From NCBI GenBank assembly GCA_021847835.1, contig JAJZPR010000001.1:124001-188000 (forward strand): a stretch of DNA of 64,000 nt, written 5' to 3'. The notes under the pieces were generated by a model. It saw only the letters and a list, made by a program, of their open reading frames with translations, had not been told where the DNA came from and did not search any database. The translations under genes were made by a program, and so were the position numbers. This document shows positions 46,567 to 55,659 of the stretch, in pieces. Numbering within the stretch: position 1 is the stretch's first letter; each line of letters begins with the position of its first letter. Origin of the DNA: Pseudomonadota bacterium (GTDB lineage: Bacteria > Pseudomonadota > Gammaproteobacteria > Burkholderiales > Thiobacillaceae).

Positions 46567-49344
46567 TCATCTGCTGAGTTCCATCCCGTTGTGCTGATGT
46601 GAAGGACCGTCACTAATAACGCGCTCGATGGCAGTCTGTTTCTCGCCATGGCGCGCCTCGATACCCTTGGCCACCGCATCCTTGCTGTCGGTGTAGACCG
46701 TTACTTTGTCCCTGGCCCGCGATGCTTCGACATAGAGCGTCTTTTGATTCGCGAGATTGACCTGGCTGGATTCGGCCAAGGCCAGCACTCGGTCGCAGGT
46801 CTTTCCTTGAGACTGGTGCGCGGTCTGGGCATAGGCATGATCGACTCGCGATAGCGCCGCCACGTCCACCTCACGCCGATAGCCGTACTCGTCCTTGATC
46901 GTAGCGCGCCCCCTGCCCGCATCCAGTTTTTCCACGACAAACTGCCGGCCGTTGATTTCGCCGGCCTTGCGATCGCCGTTGGCCGTGTAAATCAGCTTGT
47001 CGCCTTGGCGCACACCGATTTCGCGCGCCTCCAATACCTGGGTTTTTGTATGGCGCGAAGGGTCGAAGGCCGTCTCCTTGCCATCCCTGGACACGTGCAG
47101 GGTGTTGGTTCGGGTATCCACCTTCTCGACCTTCCAGCGCTCGCCCTTGGCTACGCCGATGGACTTATAGTCGCGCTGGAATTCGAGGGTGTCGCCGGCG
47201 CGGTAGCTCCGGGAATCGCGCGCCTCGGCGCGCGTCAAATCCTTGGCCACGTAGGTTTGCAGCTTGACTTCCTCGCGGCCGAGTTCGCCTTTCTCAACCA
47301 GGTGCTGGCGCACCTGGCCATTGATTGCTGCACGGTCTGCCCGCGCCGGCGCGATGACCAGCGTCTTGTCGCGTTCGGGGCCGGGCAGGCTGGCGTAGTC
47401 CTTCGCCATGGCCTCCAGGCGGTCGCGGTGGGACTGTACCTTGTCCACAGTCCCGTCGGTGCGCTGGTGGACGATTTCGCGCACTTCGAGCTTCTCCAGC
47501 GCCGCCTTGGCGTCGCCGCGGATGGCGTCGTAGACGGCGGCCTTGAGCTGGGCGTCGCGTTGCCGCACGATCTCATCGAGTACCTGGGTTTTGACGGGAG
47601 CGTGTTCCTGCAGCTGGCGGAAGGCCGCGCCGGCCTCCACGCTGCCCAGCTGCTTGACGTCGCCGACCAGGATGAGCTTGGCTTGTTCACGGTCGGCTTT
47701 TTCGAGGAGGGTTTTCATGTCGCGGGCCGAGGCCAGGCTGGCTTCGTCCACGATCCAGGCCTGCTTGCCCGTGGTTTGCTCGCGGGCAAGCAGATGGGAC
47801 TGCATGGTTTCTGCTTTGGCGCCGATGGCGTCGCCCAGGGTCTGCGCGGCGCTGGCCGTCGGCGCCAGGGCCTTGACCTGGTATCCCTGCTTCTGCAGCT
47901 CCGTGCTGGCGCAGGCCAGGACGGAGGTGGTCTTGGCGGTACCGGCATAGCCTTGCACTAGGACGAGGTTTTCCTTTGTGCTGAGGAGGTGAAGCGCTGC
48001 GGCCTGCTGGCCGGTGTTGAAGCCATGTTCCGATCGAGCCGAAGCCATCGCCACGGCGGCGATGGCCTTGTCCTGGCTCATCGCCGCCTGGCCCTCCTTG
48101 AGCCGATCGGCTGCGGACAGCATGGCACGCTCGGTTTCGATGGCGCGGCGGCTGGTAAAGCCTTCGACTTTTTCCATTCGGCCAGTGGCGGGGTTGTAGA
48201 CTTCGGCCGCGCGCGCTTTCAGTTCGCCGGCGACCTGGGCATGGTAGATCGACTCATGGATGGCGCGCTCATGCAGCCTGCCCATGCCATGAAGCCGGGC
48301 TTCCCGGATCAGCTCTTTCGAAGTGAAGACGGCGTTGCGTTCTTCGAGCTTTGCCGTGGCAAAGGCGAGCGCTTCGCGCGCGGCCTGGCCTTCGGCCTTG
48401 TACCATTCGATGCGCAATTCGGCCTCGGAGGCGCGAGAATTGCCTACAAGGCGCTCTAGGTCAGCGCCCTGAGCCTTGGCCTCATCTCTCCATCGATCGC
48501 GCAATACGGCGTGATCTGAAGCTTCCTTTGCCTTGCGGCTGTCGAGTGCGGCCTTCTCGCGTTCCTCGGCGCTTGCGGTCTCACGGGTTTTGCCGCGCGC
48601 GGCCAGCGCGGCCTCGACCTGCTGGCTGCGGCTGGACCACTGGTCCAGAAGGTTTTGCGGAACGCCGTGGATTTCGAAGCCTCGTGAGGCGGCCTTGCCT
48701 TCGCCGACATGAGTGTGCTCGATTTCATAGCCGAGCTGCGCGACTCGCGCGGCCAATTCGGCGCGATAGATTTCGCCGCCTTCCTTCTGGAGCTTGTAGA
48801 TTTCGCGTGATTCGATGGCGCGCCAGCCGCGATCGGTCCAGGTTGCGTTCAGCACCACGCAATGCGTGTGCAGCTGCGGGTCTTGTTCCCGGCTGGTTTC
48901 GTGCCGGAAGGTCGCCGCGACCAGATTGTTGGTTCGTTCCTGGCGAATTCGCCCACTGGGCTCCTTGATGCGGGTGACGGCAGCGCGCTCCTCGATCTGC
49001 GCCATAGCGGCTTTCACCGCTTCGTCGTGCGCACGGATGAGGCGCTCATCGACGCCGGCGAGCGCCAAGGCTGAAACAGATTTTGGTGCGCTGAAGGTTA
49101 AATCCCAGCCCGGCACATGACCGGTGCCGGGATTGCCGATCACGGAACCATCGGGCAAGCGGCCTTGCAAGGCTGCCTCGAAGATCTTGGAATCTACCGG
49201 CCCGGTGCCGGTCAGTCCCAACTCACGTGCGCCTTTACCGTGCCAGGCAGACGACGCGCCGGCTTCTTTGGAGTAATAGTCGTCGGTGTGCTCGTAATAG
49301 GCGCGCGCTGCCCCCGCGTCCTGGATTTTGGAGACGGACAACAT
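46567..49344 (-). CDS. MOBF conjugative relaxase/helicase (TrwC/TraI-like)
   Basis: A 925-residue two-domain protein. The N-terminal relaxase has paired tyrosines (Tyr16/17, Tyr23/24) in ARAYYEHTDDYYSKE and the metal-binding histidine triad in RHETSREQDPQLHTHCVVLN. The C-terminal half is a RecD-like helicase with Walker A GYAGTAKTTS and the VDEASLAS motif. It nicks oriT, stays covalently bound and unwinds the DNA for transfer. ATG 49344 overlaps the coupling protein stop (TGATG). The upstream GTG at 49347 is less likely. The length is near that of R388 TrwC. Confidence 0.93.
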   Translation of the reverse strand: MLSVSKIQDAGAARAYYEHTDDYYSKEAGASSAWHGKGARELGLTGTGPVDSKIFEAALQGRLPDGSVIGNPGTGHVPGWDLTFSAPKSVSALALAGVDERLIRAHDEAVKAAMAQIEERAAVTRIKEPSGRIRQERTNNLVAATFRHETSREQDPQLHTHCVVLNATWTDRGWRAIESREIYKLQKEGGEIYRAELAARVAQLGYEIEHTHVGEGKAASRGFEIHGVPQNLLDQWSSRSQQVEAALAARGKTRETASAEEREKAALDSRKAKEASDHAVLRDRWRDEAKAQGADLERLVGNSRASEAELRIEWYKAEGQAAREALAFATAKLEERNAVFTSKELIREARLHGMGRLHERAIHESIYHAQVAGELKARAAEVYNPATGRMEKVEGFTSRRAIETERAMLSAADRLKEGQAAMSQDKAIAAVAMASARSEHGFNTGQQAAALHLLSTKENLVLVQGYAGTAKTTSVLACASTELQKQGYQVKALAPTASAAQTLGDAIGAKAETMQSHLLAREQTTGKQAWIVDEASLASARDMKTLLEKADREQAKLILVGDVKQLGSVEAGAAFRQLQEHAPVKTQVLDEIVRQRDAQLKAAVYDAIRGDAKAALEKLEVREIVHQRTDGTVDKVQSHRDRLEAMAKDYASLPGPERDKTLVIAPARADRAAINGQVRQHLVEKGELGREEVKLQTYVAKDLTRAEARDSRSYRAGDTLEFQRDYKSIGVAKGERWKVEKVDTRTNTLHVSRDGKETAFDPSRHTKTQVLEAREIGVRQGDKLIYTANGDRKAGEINGRQFVVEKLDAGRGRATIKDEYGYRREVDVAALSRVDHAYAQTAHQSQGKTCDRVLALAESSQVNLANQKTLYVEASRARDKVTVYTDSKDAVAKGIEARHGEKQTAIERVISDGPSHQHNGMELSR

Positions 49345-51044
49345 CACCAGTCCTCAAAGTTCAGTTCGCTGACTGGCTGCTTTGTGGTTGGTGTCGATGT
49401 TTTTTGCTCGCGCAACATAAAGGCAGGCGCTGCCTCGGGCTGTTTGTTCGGGATGGCCATTTCAACCGGGCAAACGGGATAGTTGCCCAAGAGGCTCAGG
49501 TATCCGCGGCGCGGCTCAAGCCGCTGCAGCTCGGCTGGCATGATGAGTCTGGTTTTGACGACTTGCTCCGACCAGTTGCCGGAGCCATCGCCCGCTTTGG
49601 ATCCGGACTCGTTTTGCCGCAGCACCTCGCGGTCACCAAGGTAACGTGACATCGCCTCCGCTGTCTCAGGATCGCTCTGGCGGAGGACCAGCCACGTGCC
49701 GAGGCAGGAAAGTAGGGTTTGGGCCTTCCTCGTGCCGTATGTGTCGTAAAGTTGCGAAATGGACTGCAGGCCCAATAACGCGCAGCCGCCGCACTTCCTG
49801 GCCTTGGTCAGGAAGGGTTCGATTGACTGGATTTTTCCCAGACCTGCGAACTCATCCAACGCCAGCCAGACCCTACGCTCTCGATTTTCAGGGAGGGTCA
49901 AAATAGCCGAGGCTACGACATCAACCCACGCTGCAATGAGCGGGCGCAGGCTGGCAAGCTGGTCGTCTCGGTAGGTCAAAAAAATCCAGCCACGCGACTC
50001 GTTTTCAACCCAAGTCCGAATCGAAAACCCATCCTTCCCGGCATCAGCATCAAGCCAGGCCAAAGGCCTGGCATAGCTCCCGATTATGGACAACACGCTG
50101 GCCAGGAATTTTTCGTTTCCGGCCTCGAACATGCGTTGCGCGGGCAGGCCAGTGACCAACTCACGCATTTCTGAGGATTCGGCAACGGTAAGGATTCTGA
50201 CCAGCTCGCCGTTGGTGGCATTGCCCTTACTCCACAGGCGCTCCAACACGCCCGACAGAAGCTGCTGGGCATAAAGGTTCCACTCCGCCTCGGAGCCGCG
50301 CCCGTCCGGGATGATCGATTTTGCGAGGCGCTCGGCATCCCAGGTGCCGCGCATTTCGCTTAAGGGGCTCCAACTGGTGCTGCGTCCGTCAAAAGGGTTG
50401 AGGATGATGTCCCCCTCACAAAAAAAACTGGCCAGGAATTCCCCGCCTGGATCGGCAATGATGGCGCGCTGGTCTTGCTGCCTGATTGCTTCCAGCGCTC
50501 GCCGGAAGGCAAGCGTTTTGCCGCTGCCGATTCCCCCCACAAACAAAAAGTGAACAGGCTCGACTTCGATCGGGATTGGCACGCCACCCAGATCGAAATT
50601 GGACGGCGTCCCACGTAGCATTTTTTTGATGGTCTTGGCGTCTGCCATTTCCGCGCCACGGAGGTGTTTGTCGTCCTTCTTTTCGCGGCGAAGCACGCTG
50701 CCCACCATCAACAAAATGCCAAGGCTCAGGCCATAGCCAAGTGCAGGCGCCCAAAAAAAAGCCTGGATAGCAAAGCGGAAATTTTTTTGTGATCGGTAGG
50801 ATGGCTCAAGGGCGTTGACGATTTGCCCGGCTGGCAAATTGAGGTCAGGGATTTTCAGAGTCGATGCACCAATGCCGTGAGCCCCATAGGCCATAAGTAT
50901 CCACCCGAACCTTGGGCTGAGATTTTGCTTGCCATATTCGTAAGCGCTACCGGCGACAAGAGCCGTGATGACCAATCCAAGATGCACGAAAACACGCCAG
51001 CGCATTCCCCAGTCGTTGACAGTTTTTGACGTGATGTTTTTCAT
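49344..51044 (-). CDS. Type IV coupling protein (TrwB/TraD-like)
   Basis: A 566-residue ATPase anchored by two N-terminal helices (residues ~20-35 and ~95-115). Walker A is GGIGSGKT (170-177), Walker B is WLALDEFAGLG, and the late motif is ALLGLQSISQLYDTYG. It links the relaxosome to a type IV secretion channel. The channel itself is not encoded here. The start overlaps the stop of the accessory gene. Confidence 0.92.
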   Translation of the reverse strand: MKNITSKTVNDWGMRWRVFVHLGLVITALVAGSAYEYGKQNLSPRFGWILMAYGAHGIGASTLKIPDLNLPAGQIVNALEPSYRSQKNFRFAIQAFFWAPALGYGLSLGILLMVGSVLRREKKDDKHLRGAEMADAKTIKKMLRGTPSNFDLGGVPIPIEVEPVHFLFVGGIGSGKTLAFRRALEAIRQQDQRAIIADPGGEFLASFFCEGDIILNPFDGRSTSWSPLSEMRGTWDAERLAKSIIPDGRGSEAEWNLYAQQLLSGVLERLWSKGNATNGELVRILTVAESSEMRELVTGLPAQRMFEAGNEKFLASVLSIIGSYARPLAWLDADAGKDGFSIRTWVENESRGWIFLTYRDDQLASLRPLIAAWVDVVASAILTLPENRERRVWLALDEFAGLGKIQSIEPFLTKARKCGGCALLGLQSISQLYDTYGTRKAQTLLSCLGTWLVLRQSDPETAEAMSRYLGDREVLRQNESGSKAGDGSGNWSEQVVKTRLIMPAELQRLEPRRGYLSLLGNYPVCPVEMAIPNKQPEAAPAFMLREQKTSTPTTKQPVSELNFEDW

Positions 51045-51349
51045 TTTTTGATCTCCTGGAGAATCATGAGGACGGCCTTCTTGAGACGCTCGGAAACTCG
51101 CTCTTCTGACTTTTGAGCCTCGGATTCGATGGACTGCAATTTGTCATCCATCAGATCGAGCCGTGCCTCGATTACCGGCAAAATCTGACTGACGATTTCC
51201 TCGTTCCCAGCGGCATCGCTGTTGCTTCCGTGAAGAATCTGCCTCCGGGCGAAAGCGCTTAGACTGACCCCCTGTCGGATGGCTTGCGAGCGAAGAATCC
51301 GGGCTTCACTATCAGTGAAGCGAATGGTGATTTTTGAGCTAACCGCCAT
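51041..51349 (-). CDS. Ribbon-helix-helix relaxosome accessory protein (TrwA/MobC-like)
   Basis: A 102-residue protein beginning MAVSSKITIRFTDSEARILRSQAIRQG, in order a beta strand and two helices of a ribbon-helix-helix domain (the F-x-x-x-Q pattern is seen in mobilisation proteins). A predicted coiled coil follows (residues 55-100). It is placed before the coupling protein and relaxase exactly as trwA is in R388. It probably binds oriT and represses its operon. Confidence 0.75.
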   Translation of the reverse strand: MAVSSKITIRFTDSEARILRSQAIRQGVSLSAFARRQILHGSNSDAAGNEEIVSQILPVIEARLDLMDDKLQSIESEAQKSEERVSERLKKAVLMILQEIKK

Positions 51350-51599
51350 GCGCAGCCCCCATCGTTTCGGTCTGCGGTGCTGGGTTTTCTTCTGTGCTCG
51401 TTTTAAGTTCTGTGACTGCGCGTGCCAGCGCTTGGTCGAGTTTTTCGGGGTCGAAGCGGGTGAGCTTGTGACGACGAATGATGTGGGCGATGGCCTTTTC
51501 CTGCCGTTGTCGCTCACGCTCTTCGAGGGAATTGATTTGCGCCTCAATGGCGCGCCGCTGCGCCAGGAGGCGCTGAAGTTTTTTGGTGGGTTCCGACAA
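51339..51599 (-). CDS. Small coiled-coil mobilisation-region protein
   Basis: An 86-residue, highly charged helical protein (KLQRLLAQRRAIEAQINSLEERERQRQEKA forms a coiled coil in two steps), followed by LTRFDPEKLDQALARAVTEL. It overlaps the ribbon-helix-helix gene by 11 bp and is the first gene of the mobilisation operon, next to the oriT-like hairpins. The function is unknown. Confidence 0.6.
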   Translation of the reverse strand: MSEPTKKLQRLLAQRRAIEAQINSLEERERQRQEKAIAHIIRRHKLTRFDPEKLDQALARAVTELKTSTEENPAPQTETMGAAHGG

Positions 51600-51853
51600 T
51601 TTCTGCTCCTAGAAAGCCGCCACCTGGCGGAGAGGAAATTGTCGGCGATCCGCTCACGCAATTGGCCTCGCGAAAACGTCAAAAAATAGCGTCTTTCTTG
51701 GCATCCTGCACACTGCGTTTTCTTGTCTGACAAGTGATGCCGCCTGAAACTAAGGCGGGACAAGGGAATGCGGAGTTTTGTCGGACAAGAGTGTCGGGCG
51801 GATGTCTTACGGCTATCTGACACGCGCCACCAGTGAGCGCGCGGGTTTCAGAG

Positions 51854-51915
51854 CATCCCGCCTACGCGGGATGTCTGCACCGAGGTGCGTGGGGTGTGTC
51901 TGATTTGTCTTAGGC
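51854..51915 (+). other. oriT-like region with paired hairpins
   Basis: CATCCCGC/GCGGGATG (51854-51873) and GCACC-GAG-GTGC (51877-51888) form two successive hairpins. The second, GCACCGAGGTGCGT, resembles the IR2 hairpin that I remember directly before nic in R388 (GCACCGAAAGGTGCGT). TGTGTCTGATTTGTCTTAG follows and contains two GTCT candidates for the cleavage site. It lies upstream of the mobilisation operon, where a MOBF oriT is expected. The region 51600-52066 holds no gene. Confidence 0.6.
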
Positions 51916-51952
51916 TCCATTCCGGAGGAATGGAGAAGTTTCTTGAGCGAAA

Positions 51953-51979
51953 AAAATGCCCCGGGAAGCGGGGCATTTT
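51953..51979. terminator. Terminator-like hairpin right of oriT
   Basis: AAAATGCCCC (51953-51962) pairs with GGGGCATTTT (51970-51979). The A/T-rich ends allow termination in either direction. Confidence 0.75.
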
Positions 51980-52066
51980 CTTGGAAAAAACTATGGACGT
52001 GCCAGGAGACGCCTGGACGCGAGAGTGGCGAGTGGCCGACTAACTGGAAGCGATTGTTGGGCCATG

Positions 52067-53023
52067 CTATTGGCGATTACACGGAGGATTTCTTCCTTCT
52101 ATGAGATCGCGCACGAAGAGCTTGTCCTCCTCGTCGGGCGCCATGTCTTCCAGGTTGGCGACGCAGGGCGTGGCCGTGAGACCGATCTGCACGCCGTCGA
52201 AGTGCTTGAGCACGCCGCTCCACTTGCCATAGATGCTGCGGTGGCATTCGTCGGAGATAACGAGGTCGAAGTAGCCGGAGGAATACTCACTATATATATT
52301 GACCATGCTTTGCAGCGTGGTGATGGTGATGAGCTTCTCGTCCTGAAAACGGCGCCCGGCGCGCAGCACATACGCCGGGATGGTCGGCAGGTGCTCGGCA
52401 AAGGCGTCCTCGGTCTGCTTGGCCAGCGGGATGCGATCCACCAGGAACAACACGCGGGTGATGGCGTTGGCCTCGAATAGGCGCTTGATGAGCGCGGCGG
52501 CAGTGCGGGTCTTGCCGGTGCCGGTGGCCATTTCAACCAAGAGCTTGCGGCGGCCTTGGCCCATCTCCTTGCAGAGAGTATCGATACAGTCCTTCTGGTA
52601 GTCGCGCCCGGCGATACGGGCGTCGATGGGAACTTCGAGCAATTCGCGCTTGACCTGCGCAGTGGCAGCCCGGCGTTCGAGGTCGTCCTGCTTGAAGAAG
52701 GTCTTGACCGGGCGGGGGTAGGCTTCGCGCTGCCATTCCCAGAAGCGTATCTCCTGGCCGTTGGCGAGGAAGATATAGGGGACATTGAGCTGGCGGGCGT
52801 AGTTCTTGGCCTGCTCGGTCGCGTCGGCGGGGTTTACGGAGAAGCGCTTGGCTTCGATGACGGCGAGGGAGCGGCCGTGGCGGTCGCAAAGGACATAGTC
52901 CGCGCGCGTGCCGTCATCCAGGACAACTTCATAGCGAACGCTGTTGGTGTCCTGGGTATTCCATCCTTGGTCGGCCAGTTGCGCATCAATGACAACGCGC
53001 GAGAAGGCTTCGTTTTGCCCCAT
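52067..53023 (-). pseudogene. hsdR: Truncated type I restriction enzyme R subunit (HsdR fragment)
   Basis: 318 residues, against about 800-1000 for a full HsdR. The N-terminal PD-(D/E)xK-type nuclease part (ADYVLCDRHGRSLAVIEAKR) and the first RecA helicase domain (MATGTGKTRTA, SDECHRSIYGKW, LTATP) are intact. The frame then ends shortly after motif III in unrelated sequence (EGRNPPCNRQ). The second helicase domain and the HsdM-binding tail are missing, and no hsdM or hsdS lies nearby. It is most likely a non-functional relic, though a residual nuclease/ATPase fragment could be made. Confidence 0.82.
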
Positions 53024-53067
53024 CCCTCACCTTTATTATTTAGCATTCAACAAGCTGGGTTAGTTTA

Positions 53068-53175
53068 TCACCCCGTCTGTCCCAGCTTCTTCGCCAGTTT
53101 CTTAGCCTGCAGGTGTGTGTAACGCTTAAGCATTTGCTAGGTTTTATGGCCCGATACCTGAGCCAACTCCAGCAT
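53068..53175 (-). pseudogene. C-terminal remnant of a second tyrosine recombinase
   Basis: The minus strand reads LELAQVSGHKT, a TAG stop, then QMLKRYTHLQAKKLAKKLG and a stop. This is the typical C-terminal end of a phage-type integrase (L-x-H-K-T-x-Q-M-x-x-R-Y-T-H-L) with a nonsense codon and no N-terminal part. It differs from the intact integrase next to it. Confidence 0.75.
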
Positions 53176-53206
53176 GTAAGGCCTCCGAATGTAAATCCGG
53201 TGGTGT

Positions 53207-54409
53207 CTATCCGTGTAGTCGAATCACCTCAGCGCCAGCTTTAAGCTTGTCCAAATAATCAGCCCAATCCTGCATCATTTTCCGACGTTCCGGGAGGTGG
53301 GTTGTACGGTTATAAGCTCGTCCTAACGGGTCACGCACGGCATGTGCGAGTTGGTGCTCGATGATGTCGGGCCGAAATCCAAGAACCTCATCGAGGAGTG
53401 TCCTAGCCATGGCGCGGAAGCCGTGGCCTGTGAGTGTTTCCTTGTCGTAGCCAAGCGATCTTAGCGCTGCATTGACAGTGTTCTCGCTCATAGGGCGTCC
53501 CTCGCCGCGGTTGGCGGGAAAAACGTAGCGTTTGTGCCCGGTCAGTGGCTGCAGCTCTTGCAAGATGTCTACAGCCTGTTGGCTTAGGGGGACTATGTGC
53601 TCTGTATTGGTCTTGGATACTGTGTAACGCCATTCGGCGGCATCGAGGTCGATGTGCGCCCATTCGGCATGTCTTAATTCGCCGGGACGGACAAAAATCA
53701 ATGGAGCCAGGCGTAGGGCGCAGCGTGCAACTAGACCGCCATTGTAGCCATCGATGTTGCGCAGCAATGAGCTGATCTGTTGAGGATCAGTGATGCTCTT
53801 GAAGTGGTTCTTTGTAACTGGCGGTAGTGCACCCTTAAGGTCTTGGGAAGGGTCGCGCTCTGTGCGTCCGGTGGCAACTGCGTAACGAAATATTTGCCCG
53901 CAGTTTTGCATGGCTCGATGGGCGGTTTCTACAGCCCCGCGCTCCTCAATGCGCCTTAGAGCAGCAAGGAGGGTAGGAGGGGTAATGTCGGCTATAGGTT
54001 TGTCACCCAGCCAAGGAAAAATATCGTTCTCCAGGCGCCGGATGATGCGGTCGCCATGACTCGTGCTCCATGTCGCAGAGAATTTGGCAAACCACTCGCG
54101 AGCGATGGCCTCAAAGCTGTTGGCAGCGCGCTCTAGGTGCGACTGTTTTGTGGCTTTCCGGTTTTCGGCAGGATCTACGCCGTTGGCGAGCAGCTTCTTG
54201 GCTTCATCACGTCGTTGCCTGGCTTCGGCAAGTGAGATGGCAGGGTAGGTACCCAGGGATAATAATTTCTGCTTACCCAGATAGCGATAGGCCAATCGCC
54301 ACCATTTCCCGCCGGATGGGGAAATCTGCAGGAAGAGCCCTTGGGAATCTGAGAGTTTCTGGGTTTTTAAGCTGGGTTTCGCTTGGCGGACCTTGATGTC
54401 GGTAAGCAT
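53207..54409 (-). CDS. int: P4-type tyrosine integrase
   Basis: A 400-residue site-specific recombinase with the N-terminal DUF4102 arm-binding domain (MLTDIKVRQAKPS, LSDSQGLFLQISPSGGKWWRLAYRY in order), a core-binding domain, and a catalytic domain. The catalytic residues are visible: Arg in FVRPGELRHAEW, HGFR, and the final HAVRDPLGRAYNR with the nucleophile Tyr. It lies 172 bp from the ssrA 3' end, transcribed away from it, as expected for an element using ssrA as its att site. Confidence 0.93.
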   Translation of the reverse strand: MLTDIKVRQAKPSLKTQKLSDSQGLFLQISPSGGKWWRLAYRYLGKQKLLSLGTYPAISLAEARQRRDEAKKLLANGVDPAENRKATKQSHLERAANSFEAIAREWFAKFSATWSTSHGDRIIRRLENDIFPWLGDKPIADITPPTLLAALRRIEERGAVETAHRAMQNCGQIFRYAVATGRTERDPSQDLKGALPPVTKNHFKSITDPQQISSLLRNIDGYNGGLVARCALRLAPLIFVRPGELRHAEWAHIDLDAAEWRYTVSKTNTEHIVPLSQQAVDILQELQPLTGHKRYVFPANRGEGRPMSENTVNAALRSLGYDKETLTGHGFRAMARTLLDEVLGFRPDIIEHQLAHAVRDPLGRAYNRTTHLPERRKMMQDWADYLDKLKAGAEVIRLHG

Positions 54410-54456
54410 GGGATTGCCCCAATAAGTTGTTGGTAACTGCCAGAGTAAGTCTAGCA

Positions 54457-54477
54457 GTTACCAACGATGTTACCAAC
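54457..54477. repeat. Right pair of integrase arm-type sites
   Basis: GTTACCAAC at 54457 and 54469, plus an inverted copy (GTTGGTAAC) at 54429. The pair equals the one at 39453/39465. Confidence 0.6.
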
Positions 54478-54581
54478 AATTTAGGTTTATGTTGCCTTAC
54501 GTTGCTTGATGTCGCTTTACAATAAATTCATTGCAAATCATCAAGTTAGTGTTATTTTTCACGTAAAAACAACAGTGTAAT

Positions 54582-54942
54582 GGTGGAGCCGGCGGGAATC
54601 GAACCCGCGTCCGCAAGCCCTCTACAGGCAGTTCTACATACTTGTTCCGGTCATTTGATTTAGCCCCCAGTACGCCGGCCGGACAGGCTGGCTGGAAGCG
54701 AGTGGCCTTGATTTAACGTTTACCCAAGCCACCCGGGCAAACGCGATTTCATGTTGATTAACCCACTGCCGGTTTTACCCGGCCCGGCCCATGAACGATC
54801 CGGTGTGGGTCCTGGCCTTAAGCGGCCAGGGCGTAGTTTTCGTCGTTGGCGACTATAAATTTTCAGTTGGATTTACGAGGTGCTCTGACCCTCGGTATGC
54901 CCTGCTCTGCTTTGCGACCCACGTCGAAGCCAGGTCGGCCCC
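54582..54942 (-). ncRNA. ssrA: tmRNA (ssrA)
   Basis: A 361-nt gene from GGGGCCGACCTGGCTTCGAC at 54942 to a CCA end at 54582. The tRNA-like 3' half has the T-arm GGGTTCGATTCCCGCC. The tag reading frame (54850-54818) gives A-ANDENYALAA-stop with TAA, the resume codon being GCC. It rescues stalled ribosomes. Its 3' end serves as the attachment site of the element to the left, and the natural terminator was displaced to about 39.35 kb. Confidence 0.95.
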
Positions 54943-54998
54943 TGGGAAACTCAGCAATTCGGATTGTAGTCCTTCAGATGGGGATCAGGGGAGAAAGT

Positions 54999-55655
54999 TC
55001 AACCCAGGAAGCGGATAAGTTCCTGCGGCTGCTGGATGAAGCCGTCGGCGCCCCAGGCTTCGGGATCGTCGCCTTCGCCCAGATAGCCGTAGTGGGCGAC
55101 GACGCAGGGCATGTTGGCGTTCTTCGCGGCCTCGACGTCGCGCTCGGCATCGCCGACGTACAGGCAGTGTTCGGCAGGAATGCCGAGCTGCGAGCTGGCG
55201 TGCAGCAGGGGACCGGGATGGGGCTTGGGCTCGGGGCAGGTGTCGCCGGAGACGATGCAGGCGGCGCGTTCGGCCAGGTCCAGCAGCGAGAGCAGGGGTT
55301 CAGTGAAGCGCGCCGGCTTGTTGGTGACCACGCCCCAGGGCAGCTTGCGCGCTTCCAGTTCGGCCAGCGCCTCGGCCATGCCGTCGAACAGGCGCGAATG
55401 CTTGCACAGGTTGTCGGCGTAGAGCTGGAGGAATTCCTGGCGCATGGGGTTGAAGCCGCTGTCTTCGTGCCTCAAGCCGAAGCCCAGCATGAGCAGGCCG
55501 CGCGCGCCGTGCGAGGCCTGCGGGCGGATTGCATCAAACGGCAGCGGCGGCAGGCCATGCAGCCCGCGCTGCAGATTGAGGGCGTAACCGAGGTCGGGCG
55601 CGGTGTCGACCAGGGTGCCGTCGAGATCGAAAAGAACCGCCTTGATTTGCGTCAT
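54999..55655 (-). CDS. gph: Phosphoglycolate phosphatase (HAD family)
   Basis: A 218-residue HAD hydrolase. Motif I is FDLDGTLVDTAPDL, motif II is VVTNKP, and motif III/IV is YVGDAERDVEAAKNA. The context after ubiG matches betaproteobacterial gph. It hydrolyses 2-phosphoglycolate in the cytoplasm. It starts 4 bp after ubiG and is the last gene of the mtaD-ubiG-gph unit. Confidence 0.9.
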   Translation of the reverse strand: MTQIKAVLFDLDGTLVDTAPDLGYALNLQRGLHGLPPLPFDAIRPQASHGARGLLMLGFGLRHEDSGFNPMRQEFLQLYADNLCKHSRLFDGMAEALAELEARKLPWGVVTNKPARFTEPLLSLLDLAERAACIVSGDTCPEPKPHPGPLLHASSQLGIPAEHCLYVGDAERDVEAAKNANMPCVVAHYGYLGEGDDPEAWGADGFIQQPQELIRFLG

Positions 55656-55659
55656 GCTT

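Larger units (their letters stand above)
39379..54598. mobile_element. Integrative mobilizable element in ssrA (integrated plasmid-like)
   Basis: About 15.2 kb bounded by ssrA 3'-end repeats and paired GTTACCAAC sites. It contains an integrase next to ssrA, a TrfA-type replication protein with iterons, an oriT-like hairpin, a MOBF relaxase, a coupling protein and accessory genes. No type IV secretion (mating-pair) genes are present, so transfer would need a helper. Codon and base use are less GC-rich than the flanks, especially at 39.4-42.4 and 44-45 kb. Confidence 0.85.
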
